Source of the DNA: Deltaproteobacteria bacterium
Lineage (GTDB): Bacteria > Desulfobacterota > Desulfarculia > Desulfarculales > Desulfarculaceae
DNA: 51,386 bases
Reading direction: 5' to 3'
Assembly (NCBI GenBank): GCA_021811275.1
Contig: JAJZPI010000007.1
Span: forward strand, 1 to 51,386
The position numbers and the translations under genes are program-made. Position 1 is the first letter of the stretch, and the number at the start of each line of letters is the position of its first letter. Shown here piece by piece: positions 15,457 through 23,626 of this stretch. The notes under the pieces were generated by a model that did no database searches, had not been told where the DNA came from, and saw nothing but the letters and a program-made list of their open reading frames with translations.

Positions 15457-16208
15457 CCCGGCGGCTCCTCGGCCGCCCGCCGGGCGGCCTCCAAGCTCCA
15501 GGGCCGCAGGTCGAGGCCGAACTGGCCAGCCAATTCCCGCGCCAGCCGGCGGCGCAGGACCGCCTGGTCCACCGGCCGTCCCAAGACCCGGCTCATGCAG
15601 GTCAGACGGGTCTGGGTGAGGCCGCAGGGCACCACCAGGTCGAAGACCGGGGGGACCAGGGCATGGTTCAGGGCCAGGCCGTGGAAGGTCACGCCGTTTC
15701 TGACCGCCAGGCCCAGGGAGGCGATCTTCTCCGGACCCACCCAGACCCCCGGGTACCCCTGGCGGCGTCCGGCAGCGATTCCGAAGGCGGCCAGGGTCTT
15801 CAGCATGGCCTCCTCCAACCGGCGCACGGCCTCGGCCACGCCCAGGCCCAGGCCGGGCAGGTGAAAGATCACATAGGCCACCAGCTGGCCCGGGCCGTGG
15901 CAGGTGGCCAGGCCGCCACGCTCCACCGTGAAGACCTCCACCCCCCGGGCGGCCAACTCCTCGCGGCTGACACGCAGCTCGCCCTCTCCGGCCCGGCGGC
16001 CCAAGGTGATGACATCCTCGTGTTCCAGGAGCAGGACCGTATCCGGGATGCCCCCGGCGGCCCGCGCCCGGGCCAGGCCCCGCATGAGCACCCAGGCCTG
16101 GGCGTAGGGCAGGCTCTCCAGGTCCAGCAGCCAGGCCGGCCGGAGGACGGCCCGGCGGCGTGCTGGTTTCTGCTGGAGTGGTTCTTCGCACCGCGGTTCA
16201 GGGGTCAT
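15453..16208 (-). CDS. lipB: Octanoyltransferase (lipoate biosynthesis)
   Basis: A 251-residue LipB. It transfers octanoyl groups from acyl carrier protein to lipoyl domains of 2-oxoacid dehydrogenases or the glycine cleavage H protein, in the cytoplasm. Motifs are ATCHGPGQLVAY (usually TYHGPGQ; Tyr is Cys here), the catalytic Lys in EKIASLGLAV and the nucleophilic Cys in VVPCGL. Length fits the family, with about 20 extra residues at each end. lipA is not in the window. The upstream ribosome binding site is weak (AAGG), so the start may lie inside the basic N-terminal extension. Confidence 0.93.
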   Translation of the reverse strand: MTPEPRCEEPLQQKPARRRAVLRPAWLLDLESLPYAQAWVLMRGLARARAAGGIPDTVLLLEHEDVITLGRRAGEGELRVSREELAARGVEVFTVERGGLATCHGPGQLVAYVIFHLPGLGLGVAEAVRRLEEAMLKTLAAFGIAAGRRQGYPGVWVGPEKIASLGLAVRNGVTFHGLALNHALVPPVFDLVVPCGLTQTRLTCMSRVLGRPVDQAVLRRRLARELAGQFGLDLRPWSLEAARRAAEEPPG

Positions 16209-16393
16209 GGGACGGCCTTGTCAATTGCCGCACCGCGCCGCCAGGGCCAACCCGGGCGCGGCTGAGGTTGATTCACCGGTTCCCATGTTAACCGGGCTGG
16301 CGGGGACAGGTCAAACGACCTGCTCCGCCAGTGGGGGTGGATTACGCTTTGCGCGAACATATCCCGACAATTGTATCGTATATATAAACCAAC

Positions 16394-16430
16394 AAAGGGC
16401 TTGAGGTTTGTCACCCAAGCCCTTTGTCTT
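16394..16430 (-). terminator. Hairpin terminator downstream of tRNA-Pro
   Basis: AAAGGGCTTG (16394-16403) and CAAGCCCTTT (16416-16425) form a perfect 10-bp stem with a 12-base loop. The U-run on the tRNA strand (TTGTTGGTTT) is interrupted; the opposite strand has a better one (GTCTTTTTCTG). It may work in both directions. Confidence 0.65.
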
Positions 16431-16444
16431 TTTCTGTTTTTAGC

Positions 16445-16521
16445 TGGTCGGGACGACTGGATTTGAACCAGCGACCCCCTGAACCCCATTCAGGTGCGCT
16501 ACCAGACTGCGCCACGTCCCG
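16445..16521 (-). tRNA. tRNA-Pro (GGG anticodon)
   Basis: The 77-nt reverse-strand sequence folds as a cloverleaf: acceptor CGGGACG/CGTCCCG, D arm around GCGCAGTCTGGTAGCGC, anticodon stem CCTGA/TCAGG with loop ATGGGGT giving anticodon GGG, and T arm with GGTTCAAATCC. CCA is encoded. A promoter lies just upstream and a hairpin downstream. Confidence 0.97.
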
Positions 16522-16533
16522 TCAGCGAGGGTG

Positions 16534-16562
16534 TTTGTACCATCGCGGCGTGGAGTTGTCAA
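16534..16562 (-). promoter_or_regulatory. Sigma-70 promoter of tRNA-Pro
   Basis: On the reverse strand TTGACA (16557-16562) and TACAAA (16534-16539) are separated by 17 bases, 12 bp before the tRNA 5' end. The -35 overlaps the stop codon of the BPL_N-like gene. Confidence 0.75.
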
Positions 16563-17797
16563 TCATGGCGGGGCCCTGTGCGCCGTGAAGGCCCCTGCCG
16601 CCAGACCTCCAACAGGCCCCGCTCCAGGGCGGCCAGGGCCAAAGCCAAGTCACCGCCCACCCGGCGAGGGGCCGGGAACCAAGTCTTCTCCGCCCGCGCC
16701 CCGGCCAAACCTTCCACCGGCTCGCCGCGCAGGCGGCGGGCCAGGACCGCTAGCACCGCCGGGCCCTGATCCCAAAGCGGGGCCAGGCTCTCCGCCGCCC
16801 GGGCCAAAACCTCCCCGCCCTTGAGTGAGCGGCTCGCCCGCCCGGCCAGGGCCCGCGTCAGGCGGGTGAGGCTCCACAACTCCAGGCCGCGCACCCCCCG
16901 CCGCCAAAACGGCATGAGCGGGTGCCGGGGCCGCCACAACCCCAGCCGCCCGCCCAGGTCCCACAGCCCGTCCGCACGCCGAACCAGCTCCTCGCCCAGT
17001 GGCGCTAGACGCTCCTCGGGCATCGGCGGGGCGGGCGCGGCCTCCACCCCCAGCCAGGCCCGCCAGAGGTTGGCCAGGGCCCGCTCCCCGTCCGGGTCGC
17101 CGGGGGTGTCCAGGTGAAGGTAGCTCAACAAGACCAGCCCCCGGCCCACCGCGGCCTCGACCACCGCCGGCCGCCCGGCCAGGGCGCGGGGGTCAAGACG
17201 TAGGCCGTAGGCCTTCTCATGGGCCGGCCAATCGGCCTCCGCCACCTCGTCCACCGCCAAGTCGGCGCTGCACAGGCCCGGCGCGGGGCCGCGATAGGCC
17301 GCCACCACCAGAGCCCGCGCCCCCGGATCATGCTCGAACTGGCCAGGCCACCAGACCTGGAACCGGGCCGGGCTGGTCAAGCCCTCCCAGAGGGGATGGT
17401 CGCCAGCCCCGGGGCCGGGCTCCACCCAGAACGGACCGCTCAGGCTGGGCAGGCGCCCAGAACCCCGGGCCCGGCCCAGGTTCACCAGGCCCAGGCCGTC
17501 GGCCACATCCAGGGCCAGCCCAGCCCCCCCGCAGAAGCCCAGGTAGAGGCCGCCCCGGTTCACAAAGTCCTTTATCGCCGCCGCGCCCTTCCTCCCCAGG
17601 GCCCTGAGCTTCAGCGCCGGCCAGCCTCCGGGAGCCACCAGCAGGCGCGCATCGTCCAGGCCCCCGGCCGCCACCTCAGCGGCGGTCATAGGCGCGATGG
17701 GCAGGCCCAGCGCTTCATGGGCCTCCAAGGCCATGAGCGACCACAGCCCGCCCTGGTCCCAGAGCAGGCGGGCCGGGAGGGGGCTAGCAACGGCCAT
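16559..17797 (-). CDS. BPL_N/glutamine-amidotransferase-like protein
   Basis: About 412 residues. The N-terminal 230 residues resemble the BPL_N (biotin-protein-ligase N-terminal) class-I amidotransferase-like fold: LLVAPGGWPALKLRAL, FVNRGGLYLGFCGGAGLAL with a Cys at the nucleophilic elbow, and a late RGLVLLSYLHLDTPGD strand. The C-terminal 180 residues are Arg/Leu-rich helices I do not recognise. In the family the role is largely unknown. The start is uncertain: ATG 17797 keeps the fold compact, while an in-frame ATG at 17887 would add 30 residues across a palindrome; neither has a good ribosome binding site. Confidence 0.65.
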   Translation of the reverse strand: MAVASPLPARLLWDQGGLWSLMALEAHEALGLPIAPMTAAEVAAGGLDDARLLVAPGGWPALKLRALGRKGAAAIKDFVNRGGLYLGFCGGAGLALDVADGLGLVNLGRARGSGRLPSLSGPFWVEPGPGAGDHPLWEGLTSPARFQVWWPGQFEHDPGARALVVAAYRGPAPGLCSADLAVDEVAEADWPAHEKAYGLRLDPRALAGRPAVVEAAVGRGLVLLSYLHLDTPGDPDGERALANLWRAWLGVEAAPAPPMPEERLAPLGEELVRRADGLWDLGGRLGLWRPRHPLMPFWRRGVRGLELWSLTRLTRALAGRASRSLKGGEVLARAAESLAPLWDQGPAVLAVLARRLRGEPVEGLAGARAEKTWFPAPRRVGGDLALALAALERGLLEVWRQGPSRRTGPRHD

Positions 17798-17863
17798 GGC
17801 CACCGCCCGGGCGCCCGCCTGGCCAATGAAGGACCTGGCGTGATAGCATGAAGATGTTAGCGA

Positions 17864-17885
17864 GGCCTTCACGGTCGTGAAGGCC
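17864..17885. repeat. Perfect 9-bp palindrome with four-base loop
   Basis: GGCCTTCAC (17864-17872), GGTC, GTGAAGGCC (17877-17885). It lies between the BPL_N-like gene and the small frame at 17917, and covers the alternative ATG at 17887. It could be an operator or a hairpin in the leftward mRNA leader. There is no U-run on either side. Confidence 0.6.
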
Positions 17886-17916
17886 ATGGCGAGGCCCCGG
17901 AAGCGCGAGGACGGCC

Positions 17917-18105
17917 TTGCAGACCCTAGTCGGCAATAGCCAAGGCGGCCAGCTCCTGGCCACCTCCGCGGCGTGGGAGGCCTCGGGCGCCGCGGGCCGC
18001 CTGATCCTCAGGCCGGCTTCGAGCATTTACCCGCTCCCGCCCGCGCCCCAGGCGCTCATGCCCGCCTGGGAGCTGCGCGGAGTGGTCATCGACCGGCTGG
18101 CCTGA
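17917..18105 (+). CDS. Possible small protein, 62 residues
   Basis: A short frame starting at TTG with GCGAGG six bases upstream and ending TGA ten bases before the tldD stop. Most of its codons end in G or C, far more than in the other frames here, which argues for real coding. The product has no recognised domain; it contains LLATSAAWEASGAAGRLIL and ends with ELRGVVIDRLA. The lack of an ATG and the short length keep it tentative. The rest of 17798-18115 holds only the palindrome at 17864. Confidence 0.35.
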   Translation: MQTLVGNSQGGQLLATSAAWEASGAAGRLILRPASSIYPLPPAPQALMPAWELRGVVIDRLA

Positions 18106-18115
18106 CCCCCCGGAA

Positions 18116-19498
18116 TTATTCGTGCATCCCGCCCACCACCAGGCGGGTGATGCGCAGGGTGGGCTGGGCGTCGGCCACCGGCGAGCCCTGGCCGTCCTTG
18201 CCGCAGGTGCCCAGGCTGTAGCCCAGGTCCCCGGCCACCCGGTCGATGTCCTTGAGCGCCTGGGGGCCGTTGCCGGTGAGGGTGGCCCCGCGCACCGGCT
18301 CGTCCACTCTGCCGTTTTTGATCAGATAGCCCTCGGCCACCTCGAAGACGAAGTCGCCGTTGGTGGTGTTCACCTGCCCCCCGCCCATCTTCTTGACCAG
18401 GAGCCCCTCGCCGGTGTCGGCGATGATGGCCTCGGGGTCGTCCACGCCGGGGGCGATTATGGTGTTGGTCATGCGCGGAATGGGCCGAAAACGGTAGCTT
18501 TCGCGCCGGCCGTTGCCCGTGGGCTCGGCCCCCAGTTTCAATGCGGAAAGCCTGTCCTGCATATAACCCTTGAGCACACCCTTGTCGATAAGCAGATTCT
18601 TGCGGCTGGGGCTGCCCTCGTCGTCGAAGCACGAGGAGCCGCGCCGGCCGGGTATGGTGGCGTCATCAAGCACGCTCACCAGGGGGCTGGCCACCAGCTC
18701 GCCGATCTTGCCGGCGTAGACGCTCATGCCCTCCAGCACCAGGTCGGCCTCCAGGCCATGGCCCACCGCCTCGTGGACCATGGTGCCGCCCGCCGAGGAG
18801 TGCAGCACCACCGGCATGGAGCCGCCCGGCGCGGGCCGGGCCGAGAGCATCATCACCGCCCGCCGGGCCGCCGCGCACGCCACCTCGCCGGGGTCCTGCT
18901 CCTCGAAAAGCTCGAAGCCCCGGGTGCCGCCCATGGTCTCGTAGCCGGTCTGCACCACCGCGCCCTCGGCGGCCACGCAGTGCACGGCCAGAAGCGACTG
19001 CACCCGCTTTTCCTTGGCCTCCTGGCCCAAGGAATTGACGATGCGCACCTCCTGCACCCGGTCCATGTAAATCACCCGCACCTGGCGCACCCTGGGGTCC
19101 ACCGCCCGCGCGGCGGCGTTGGCCGCCCGCACCAGCTCCACCTTGCGAGCCGTGGCCACGCCCTGGGGCGGCTTGACCACCGCAAAGGCCCAGGCCGGCT
19201 CCAGGCGCTTCAAGGCCGCCGGTTGCCGGGCCGCGCCCTCGGCCAGGACGGCCAGGTTGCGCGCCGGTTCCATAAGCCCGGCCTCGCTGAGGTCGTTGGT
19301 ATGGGCATAGGAGGTGCGCAGGTCGTGGATCAGGCGCAGGCCCGCCCCCAGGTCCACCCCGGCCAGCACCTTCTCGATCTTGTTGTCGTCCATCACCACG
19401 GTCAGGCCGAAGCTCTCCTCCAAGAAAAGCTCGGCCAGCTGGCCGCCGCGGGCAAGCATGGCCTCCAGGATGGGTTCGGCCTTGATATCCAGGCTCAT
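18116..19498 (-). CDS. tldD: TldD-family metalloprotease
   Basis: A 460-residue TldD. The zinc-binding HExxxH motif is HEAVGHGLE, followed by DDEGSPSRKNLLIDKGVLKG and the C-terminal CGKDGQGSPV signature. TldD with TldE/PmbA forms a heterodimer that degrades unfolded peptides, matures microcins and processes CcdA. TldE has no HExxxH and is usually a neighbour; none is seen in this window. The start ATG has GGAGG nine bases upstream. Length and order of motifs match TldD rather than PmbA. Confidence 0.93.
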   Translation of the reverse strand: MSLDIKAEPILEAMLARGGQLAELFLEESFGLTVVMDDNKIEKVLAGVDLGAGLRLIHDLRTSYAHTNDLSEAGLMEPARNLAVLAEGAARQPAALKRLEPAWAFAVVKPPQGVATARKVELVRAANAAARAVDPRVRQVRVIYMDRVQEVRIVNSLGQEAKEKRVQSLLAVHCVAAEGAVVQTGYETMGGTRGFELFEEQDPGEVACAAARRAVMMLSARPAPGGSMPVVLHSSAGGTMVHEAVGHGLEADLVLEGMSVYAGKIGELVASPLVSVLDDATIPGRRGSSCFDDEGSPSRKNLLIDKGVLKGYMQDRLSALKLGAEPTGNGRRESYRFRPIPRMTNTIIAPGVDDPEAIIADTGEGLLVKKMGGGQVNTTNGDFVFEVAEGYLIKNGRVDEPVRGATLTGNGPQALKDIDRVAGDLGYSLGTCGKDGQGSPVADAQPTLRITRLVVGGMHE

Positions 19499-19659
19499 GG
19501 GTAAACGCCTCCGTGGTTTCGGGCTCAAGCCTTGTCGATGATTTGTAAAGATATCACGCGGCCTCGACAGGGGTCAACGCGGCCCGGCCGCGCATTGACT
19601 TGGCCAGGCCCCGAACGTATGATCGGCTCAGGATGAAAGCCTCTAGCAGGGGGAACGTC

Positions 19660-20292
19660 ATGGCCTCCCGCATCGTCGCGGCGCTCATCGCCGCCTGCCT
19701 GCTCCTGCCCCTGGCGGCCCTGGCCAAGGAGGCCAAGCGGGCCAACAACATCAACGAGCTGGAAGCGGCGGAGATGCTCTCCCAGGAACCGCGCTCCACC
19801 TTCATGATCGACGTGCGCACCCGCGAGGAGTTCATGCTCCAAGGCCATCCGCCCCAGGCATACAATGTGCCCTGGCGCTTCTTCACCGCCGACTTCCAGA
19901 TGCAAGGCGGCGCTTACGCCGGGGGCAAGGCCGCCTACACCGGCTATCAGCTGAGCAGCGAGCCCAACCCCGACTTCATCGGGGTGACCCAGTCGCTTTT
20001 CAAGCCCGAGGACCGCCTGCTGGTGCTCTCCAGCGACGGCGAGGACGGGGCCGACGCGGCCGACGCCCTGGTCAAGGCCGGGTTTAAGCGCGTCTACCAG
20101 ATCAAGAACGGCTTCCTGGGCGAGCGCCTGCTCTCCAAGGAAAACGACAAGCTGGCCGAGAAGCTCTCGCCGCGCTGGCAGGAGCGGGGCCGGGTGAACG
20201 GCTGGGTCTACTGGGGCCTGCCGGTCAGTCATGTCATCGACCCCAAGTACGTCTATCCGCCGGACCTGAAGCGGATGCAGACGTTGAAGTAA
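19660..20292 (+). CDS. Exported rhodanese-fold protein lacking the active-site Cys
   Basis: A 210-residue periplasmic protein. A signal peptide (ASRIVAALIAACLLLPLAALA) is followed by a rhodanese-like domain: ELEAAEMLS, FMIDVRTREEFMLQGHPPQAYNVPW and an LLVLSSDGEDGADAADAL loop. In active rhodaneses that loop begins with the persulfide Cys (CRSGxRS); here it is SSDGEDG, so sulfur transfer is not expected. The C-terminus (GWVYWGLPVSHVIDPKYVYPPDL) may bind a partner. ATG 19660 has AGGGGG six bases upstream; ATG 19633 is an alternative. Neighbours give no clear role. Confidence 0.8.
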   Translation: MASRIVAALIAACLLLPLAALAKEAKRANNINELEAAEMLSQEPRSTFMIDVRTREEFMLQGHPPQAYNVPWRFFTADFQMQGGAYAGGKAAYTGYQLSSEPNPDFIGVTQSLFKPEDRLLVLSSDGEDGADAADALVKAGFKRVYQIKNGFLGERLLSKENDKLAEKLSPRWQERGRVNGWVYWGLPVSHVIDPKYVYPPDLKRMQTLK

Positions 20293-20356
20293 CGGCGTTT
20301 ACGAGCCGAATCAGGATCGATATGCCACCCAGGGCCGCGACGTAGTGAGCACCACC

Positions 20357-21271
20357 ATGACCCAGACCCGGCTCGGCTGGAAGACCATCGCCCTGCTCAT
20401 GCTGCTGGCCCTGATCTGGGGCGGCAACATGGCGGCCATCAAACTGGCCAGCCGCGACCTGGCCCCTCTGTTCATGGCCGGGCTGCGCTCCCTGGTGGCC
20501 ACCCTCTGCCTGCTCATCTGGATGAAGTCCCAGCGCATGACCCTGTTCCCCTCGTGCGGCCTGGCCCTCCACGGCCTGGTGGTGGGCTTGCTCTTCGGCG
20601 GGGAGTTCGCCATGATCTACGTGGGGCTGGGCTACACCCTGGCCTCGCACACCGTGGTGATGGTCTACACCGCGCCCTTCTTCGTGTCCCTGGGCGCGCA
20701 CTGGTGGCTGCCTGGCGACCGCCTGACCGGTGCCAAGCTGGCCGGGCTGGCCGTGGCCTTCACCGGCGTGGCCTTCCTCTTCCTGGGCAATCCCGCCAGC
20801 CTGACCGGCGGCGGCCTGGCCGGCGACGCCATGTCGCTCCTGGCCGGTGTGCTCTGGGCGGCCACCACCCTCTACATAAAGCGCTTCCTGGTGGGCCGGG
20901 TCACGGCGGTGCACACCCTTTTTTATCAGCTGGCCTTCTCCTGCCCCCTGCTCTTCGGCCTCAGCCTGGTCTGGGAGGACAAGCTCATCCTGGGCGGGGA
21001 CTGGACCACGCTGGTCAACCTCTTCTACCAATGCATCATCGTGGCCTTCTTAAGCTTCCTGGCCTGGTTCCGCATGGTGGACCGCTTTCCGGTCAGCGTC
21101 CTGCACGGCTTTACCTTCTTCACCCCCATCCTGGGGGTGGTCTTGAGCGGAGTCATCCTCCTAGGCGAGCCCCTGACCTTCGAACTTATAACGGCCATGG
21201 TCCTGGTGAGCCTGGGCATGGCCCTGGTCAACCGCCAGGCCCACCCCGCCCCAGCCCGGAACTGCTCCTGA
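20357..21271 (+). CDS. EamA/DMT-family membrane transporter
   Basis: A 304-residue drug/metabolite transporter-superfamily protein with two EamA repeats of five helices each. The first opens with TIALLMLLALIWGGNMAAIKLA; the second includes GDAMSLLAGVLWAATTLYIKRF and ends with FFTPILGVVLSGVILLGEP, typical of the family. Such proteins export amino acids, nucleosides or other metabolites from the cytoplasm; substrate unknown. Neither the ATG at 20357 nor the GTG at 20345 has a clear ribosome binding site. Confidence 0.88.
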   Translation: MTQTRLGWKTIALLMLLALIWGGNMAAIKLASRDLAPLFMAGLRSLVATLCLLIWMKSQRMTLFPSCGLALHGLVVGLLFGGEFAMIYVGLGYTLASHTVVMVYTAPFFVSLGAHWWLPGDRLTGAKLAGLAVAFTGVAFLFLGNPASLTGGGLAGDAMSLLAGVLWAATTLYIKRFLVGRVTAVHTLFYQLAFSCPLLFGLSLVWEDKLILGGDWTTLVNLFYQCIIVAFLSFLAWFRMVDRFPVSVLHGFTFFTPILGVVLSGVILLGEPLTFELITAMVLVSLGMALVNRQAHPAPARNCS

Positions 21272-21440
21272 ATCCGCCCCTCCTGCCGATTCATGCCTCG
21301 GGGTGTATAGTATGGGTTTACCGTCGCGGGAGGCGGAGGGACCACCCTTCTCCCCAAGACCCTGAAACCATAAGCCCCACGGGGATCAGCCGGCGCCGCG
21401 GCCCCTGCCGCCCGGCCCACGCGCGAGAGATGTTTCCGCC

Positions 21441-23264
21441 ATGACTCCGCAATCCATGAAACGCGAAGACCTGCGCAACCTGGCCATCATCGCCCACGTT
21501 GACCACGGCAAGACCACCCTCATCGATGCCATGCTCTGGCAAAGCGGGGCCTTCCGCGACAACGAGCAGGTGGCGGAGCGGGTGATGGACTCCCTGGACC
21601 TGGAACGGGAAAAGGGAATAACCATCATGGCCAAGAACACCTCCATCGTCTATCGCGGGGTCAAGCTCAACATCGTCGACACCCCCGGCCACGCCGACTT
21701 CGGCGGCGAGGTGGAGCGCACCCTGAACATGGTCGACGGGGTTATGCTCCTGGTGGACGCCTCGGAGGGCCCCCTGCCCCAGACCCGTTTCGTGCTCTCC
21801 AAGTCCCTGGCCCGCAATCTGCCCATCATCGCGGTCATCAACAAGATCGACCGGCCCGACCGGCGCATCGCCGAGGTGGAGAACGAGCTTTTCGACCTGT
21901 TGATCGACCTGGACGCCAGCGAGGAGCAGCTGGAGTTCCCCATCCTCTACACCAATGCCAAGGCCGGCCTGGCCCTGACCTCTCCCGACGGCCAGGGCCG
22001 GGACCTGGGGCCCTTGTTCGACGCCATTCTGGAGCACATCCCCGCCCCCACCTACGACCCCGAGTCGCCCTTGCAGTTCCTGGTGACCAACCTGGACTAC
22101 TCCGACTACGTGGGCCGCATCGCCGTGGGCAAGATCGTGGGCGGCCGGCTCAGGGCCGGCGACCAGACGCTGCTGATGAAAAAGGGCGTGGACGCCGGGC
22201 GCTTCAAGCTCACCCAGGTCTACACCTTCCAGGGCCTGGACCGGGTGGAGGTCCCGGAGCTGAGCGCCGGCGACATCGCCGCGGTCTCGGGCGTCGAGGA
22301 GGCCTTCATCGGCGACACCCTGACCGATCCCGAGGACCCCAGGCCCCTGCCGGCCATCAGCGTGGAAGAGCCTACCATGTCGATGGAGTTCTCCATCAAC
22401 ACCTCGCCCCTGGCCGGCCGCGAGGGGAGCCAGGTCACCTCCCGCCAGATCAAGGCCCGCCTGGAAAAGGAAACCCTCTACAACGTCTCCATCCGGGTGG
22501 AGCCCGGGGAGTCCACGGACACTTTCAAGGTCAGCGCCCGGGGCGAGCTGCAGCTGGCGGTGCTGGTGGAGACCATGCGCCGGGAGGGCTTCGAGCTTTC
22601 GCTCTCCAACCCGCGCATAATCACCCAGACCATCGACGGCGTGCTCTCCGAGCCCCTGGAGCTGGCGGTGGTGGACGTGCCCGAGGAATACGTCGGCGTG
22701 GTCACCGAGAAACTCGCCTCCCGGCGAGGCAAGATGACCAAGATGCTCAACAACGGGCTGGGCCGGGTCCGCCTGGAATTCGAGATACCCACCAGGGGGC
22801 TGATCGGCTACCGCTCGCAGTTCTTGACCGACACCCGGGGCACCGGCATCTTAACCACCCTGGTCATCGGCCACGCGCCCTTCGCAGGCGAGATCGCCAG
22901 CCGGGCCAACGGATCATTGGTAAGCGACCGCTCGGGCAAGGTGGTGGCCTACGCCATCTTCCACCTGCAACCCCGGGGGACCATCTTCGTGGAGCCCGGC
23001 GACCCGGCCTATGCCGGCCTCATCGTGGGCCAGAACTCCCGCGCCGAGGACATCGCGGTCAACATCACCAAGGAAAAGAAGCTCACCAACATGCGGGCCT
23101 CGGGCGCCGACGAGGCCCTGCGGCTGATCCCGCCCCGCCGCTTCACCCTGGAGCAGGCCATCGAGTACATCAACGACGACGAGTTGGTGGAAGTCACGCC
23201 TCTGTCCATACGCTTGCGCAAGAAGGAGACCCTTAAGCTGGGCGGCGCTCGCAAAAGCGTCTAG
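21441..23264 (+). CDS. typA: Translational GTPase TypA/BipA
   Basis: A 607-residue ribosome-associated GTPase, the usual family length. G motifs are AHVDHGKTT (G1), GITI (G2), [10 protein letters not shown] (G3), NKIDRPD (G4) and the TNAKAG region (G5). Elongation-factor domains II, III and V and the TypA-specific C-terminal domain follow ([27 protein letters not shown]). TypA acts in ribosome assembly and stress adaptation. A second in-frame ATG lies at 21456. A possible -10 TATAGT is at 21306, but its -35 is poor. Confidence 0.97.
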   Translation: MTPQSMKREDLRNLAIIAHVDHGKTTLIDAMLWQSGAFRDNEQVAERVMDSLDLEREKGITIMAKNTSIVYRGVKLNIVDTPGHADFGGEVERTLNMVDGVMLLVDASEGPLPQTRFVLSKSLARNLPIIAVINKIDRPDRRIAEVENELFDLLIDLDASEEQLEFPILYTNAKAGLALTSPDGQGRDLGPLFDAILEHIPAPTYDPESPLQFLVTNLDYSDYVGRIAVGKIVGGRLRAGDQTLLMKKGVDAGRFKLTQVYTFQGLDRVEVPELSAGDIAAVSGVEEAFIGDTLTDPEDPRPLPAISVEEPTMSMEFSINTSPLAGREGSQVTSRQIKARLEKETLYNVSIRVEPGESTDTFKVSARGELQLAVLVETMRREGFELSLSNPRIITQTIDGVLSEPLELAVVDVPEEYVGVVTEKLASRRGKMTKMLNNGLGRVRLEFEIPTRGLIGYRSQFLTDTRGTGILTTLVIGHAPFAGEIASRANGSLVSDRSGKVVAYAIFHLQPRGTIFVEPGDPAYAGLIVGQNSRAEDIAVNITKEKKLTNMRASGADEALRLIPPRRFTLEQAIEYINDDELVEVTPLSIRLRKKETLKLGGARKSV

Positions 23265-23626
23265 GCCAGAGCGTCTAATCCGGAGGCGCCGGTTAAGCTT
23301 GCCAAGCCCGCCGCGTCCAACCCGGGCATTTTCAAACCGCCGTGCCGGGTATGGCGGCTCGGGGATTTCTCCCGCCGAATCACCACAACGCTGTCGGCGA
23401 TAATCGCGACTTGAATCCTGGCGACGGCCGTCATGCGGCTCAGGGCCGCGCGGGCATCCACGCGTCCGCCGCCAACGCCGGACCTCCCAGACGATCAAAT
23501 TACTCGGCGGCTCATGTCGCGATACGTTTAGAATAAATCGAGATGGCGCCGTAATTTCGCCACGTCCGGGGTCTGCCGCCAAGCCTTGCGAGAGCTGCGG
23601 ATTGCCGGGTGAGGAGCCGGCCAGCC
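23265..23626. other. Intergenic region, no gene supported
   Basis: About 360 bp between typA and the P-type ATPase gene. A reverse frame at 23261-23461 begins with GTG and contains a plausible VARIQVAIIADSVVVIRR stretch, but it overlaps the typA 3' end, has no convincing ribosome binding site and has weak codon bias. CCGCC/GGCGG at 23338-23360 can form a small hairpin. The last 100 bp are less G+C-rich and probably hold the ATPase promoter, which I could not place. Confidence 0.45.

Noticed and set aside
17784-18026. Reverse frame of 80 residues upstream of the BPL_N-like gene
   Set aside because: Low codon bias and no domain; the plus-strand frame at 17917 fits coding better.
23261-23461. 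Reverse frame of 66 residues after typA
   Set aside because: Looks partly protein-like, but it overlaps the typA end and has weak codon bias and no clear ribosome binding site.
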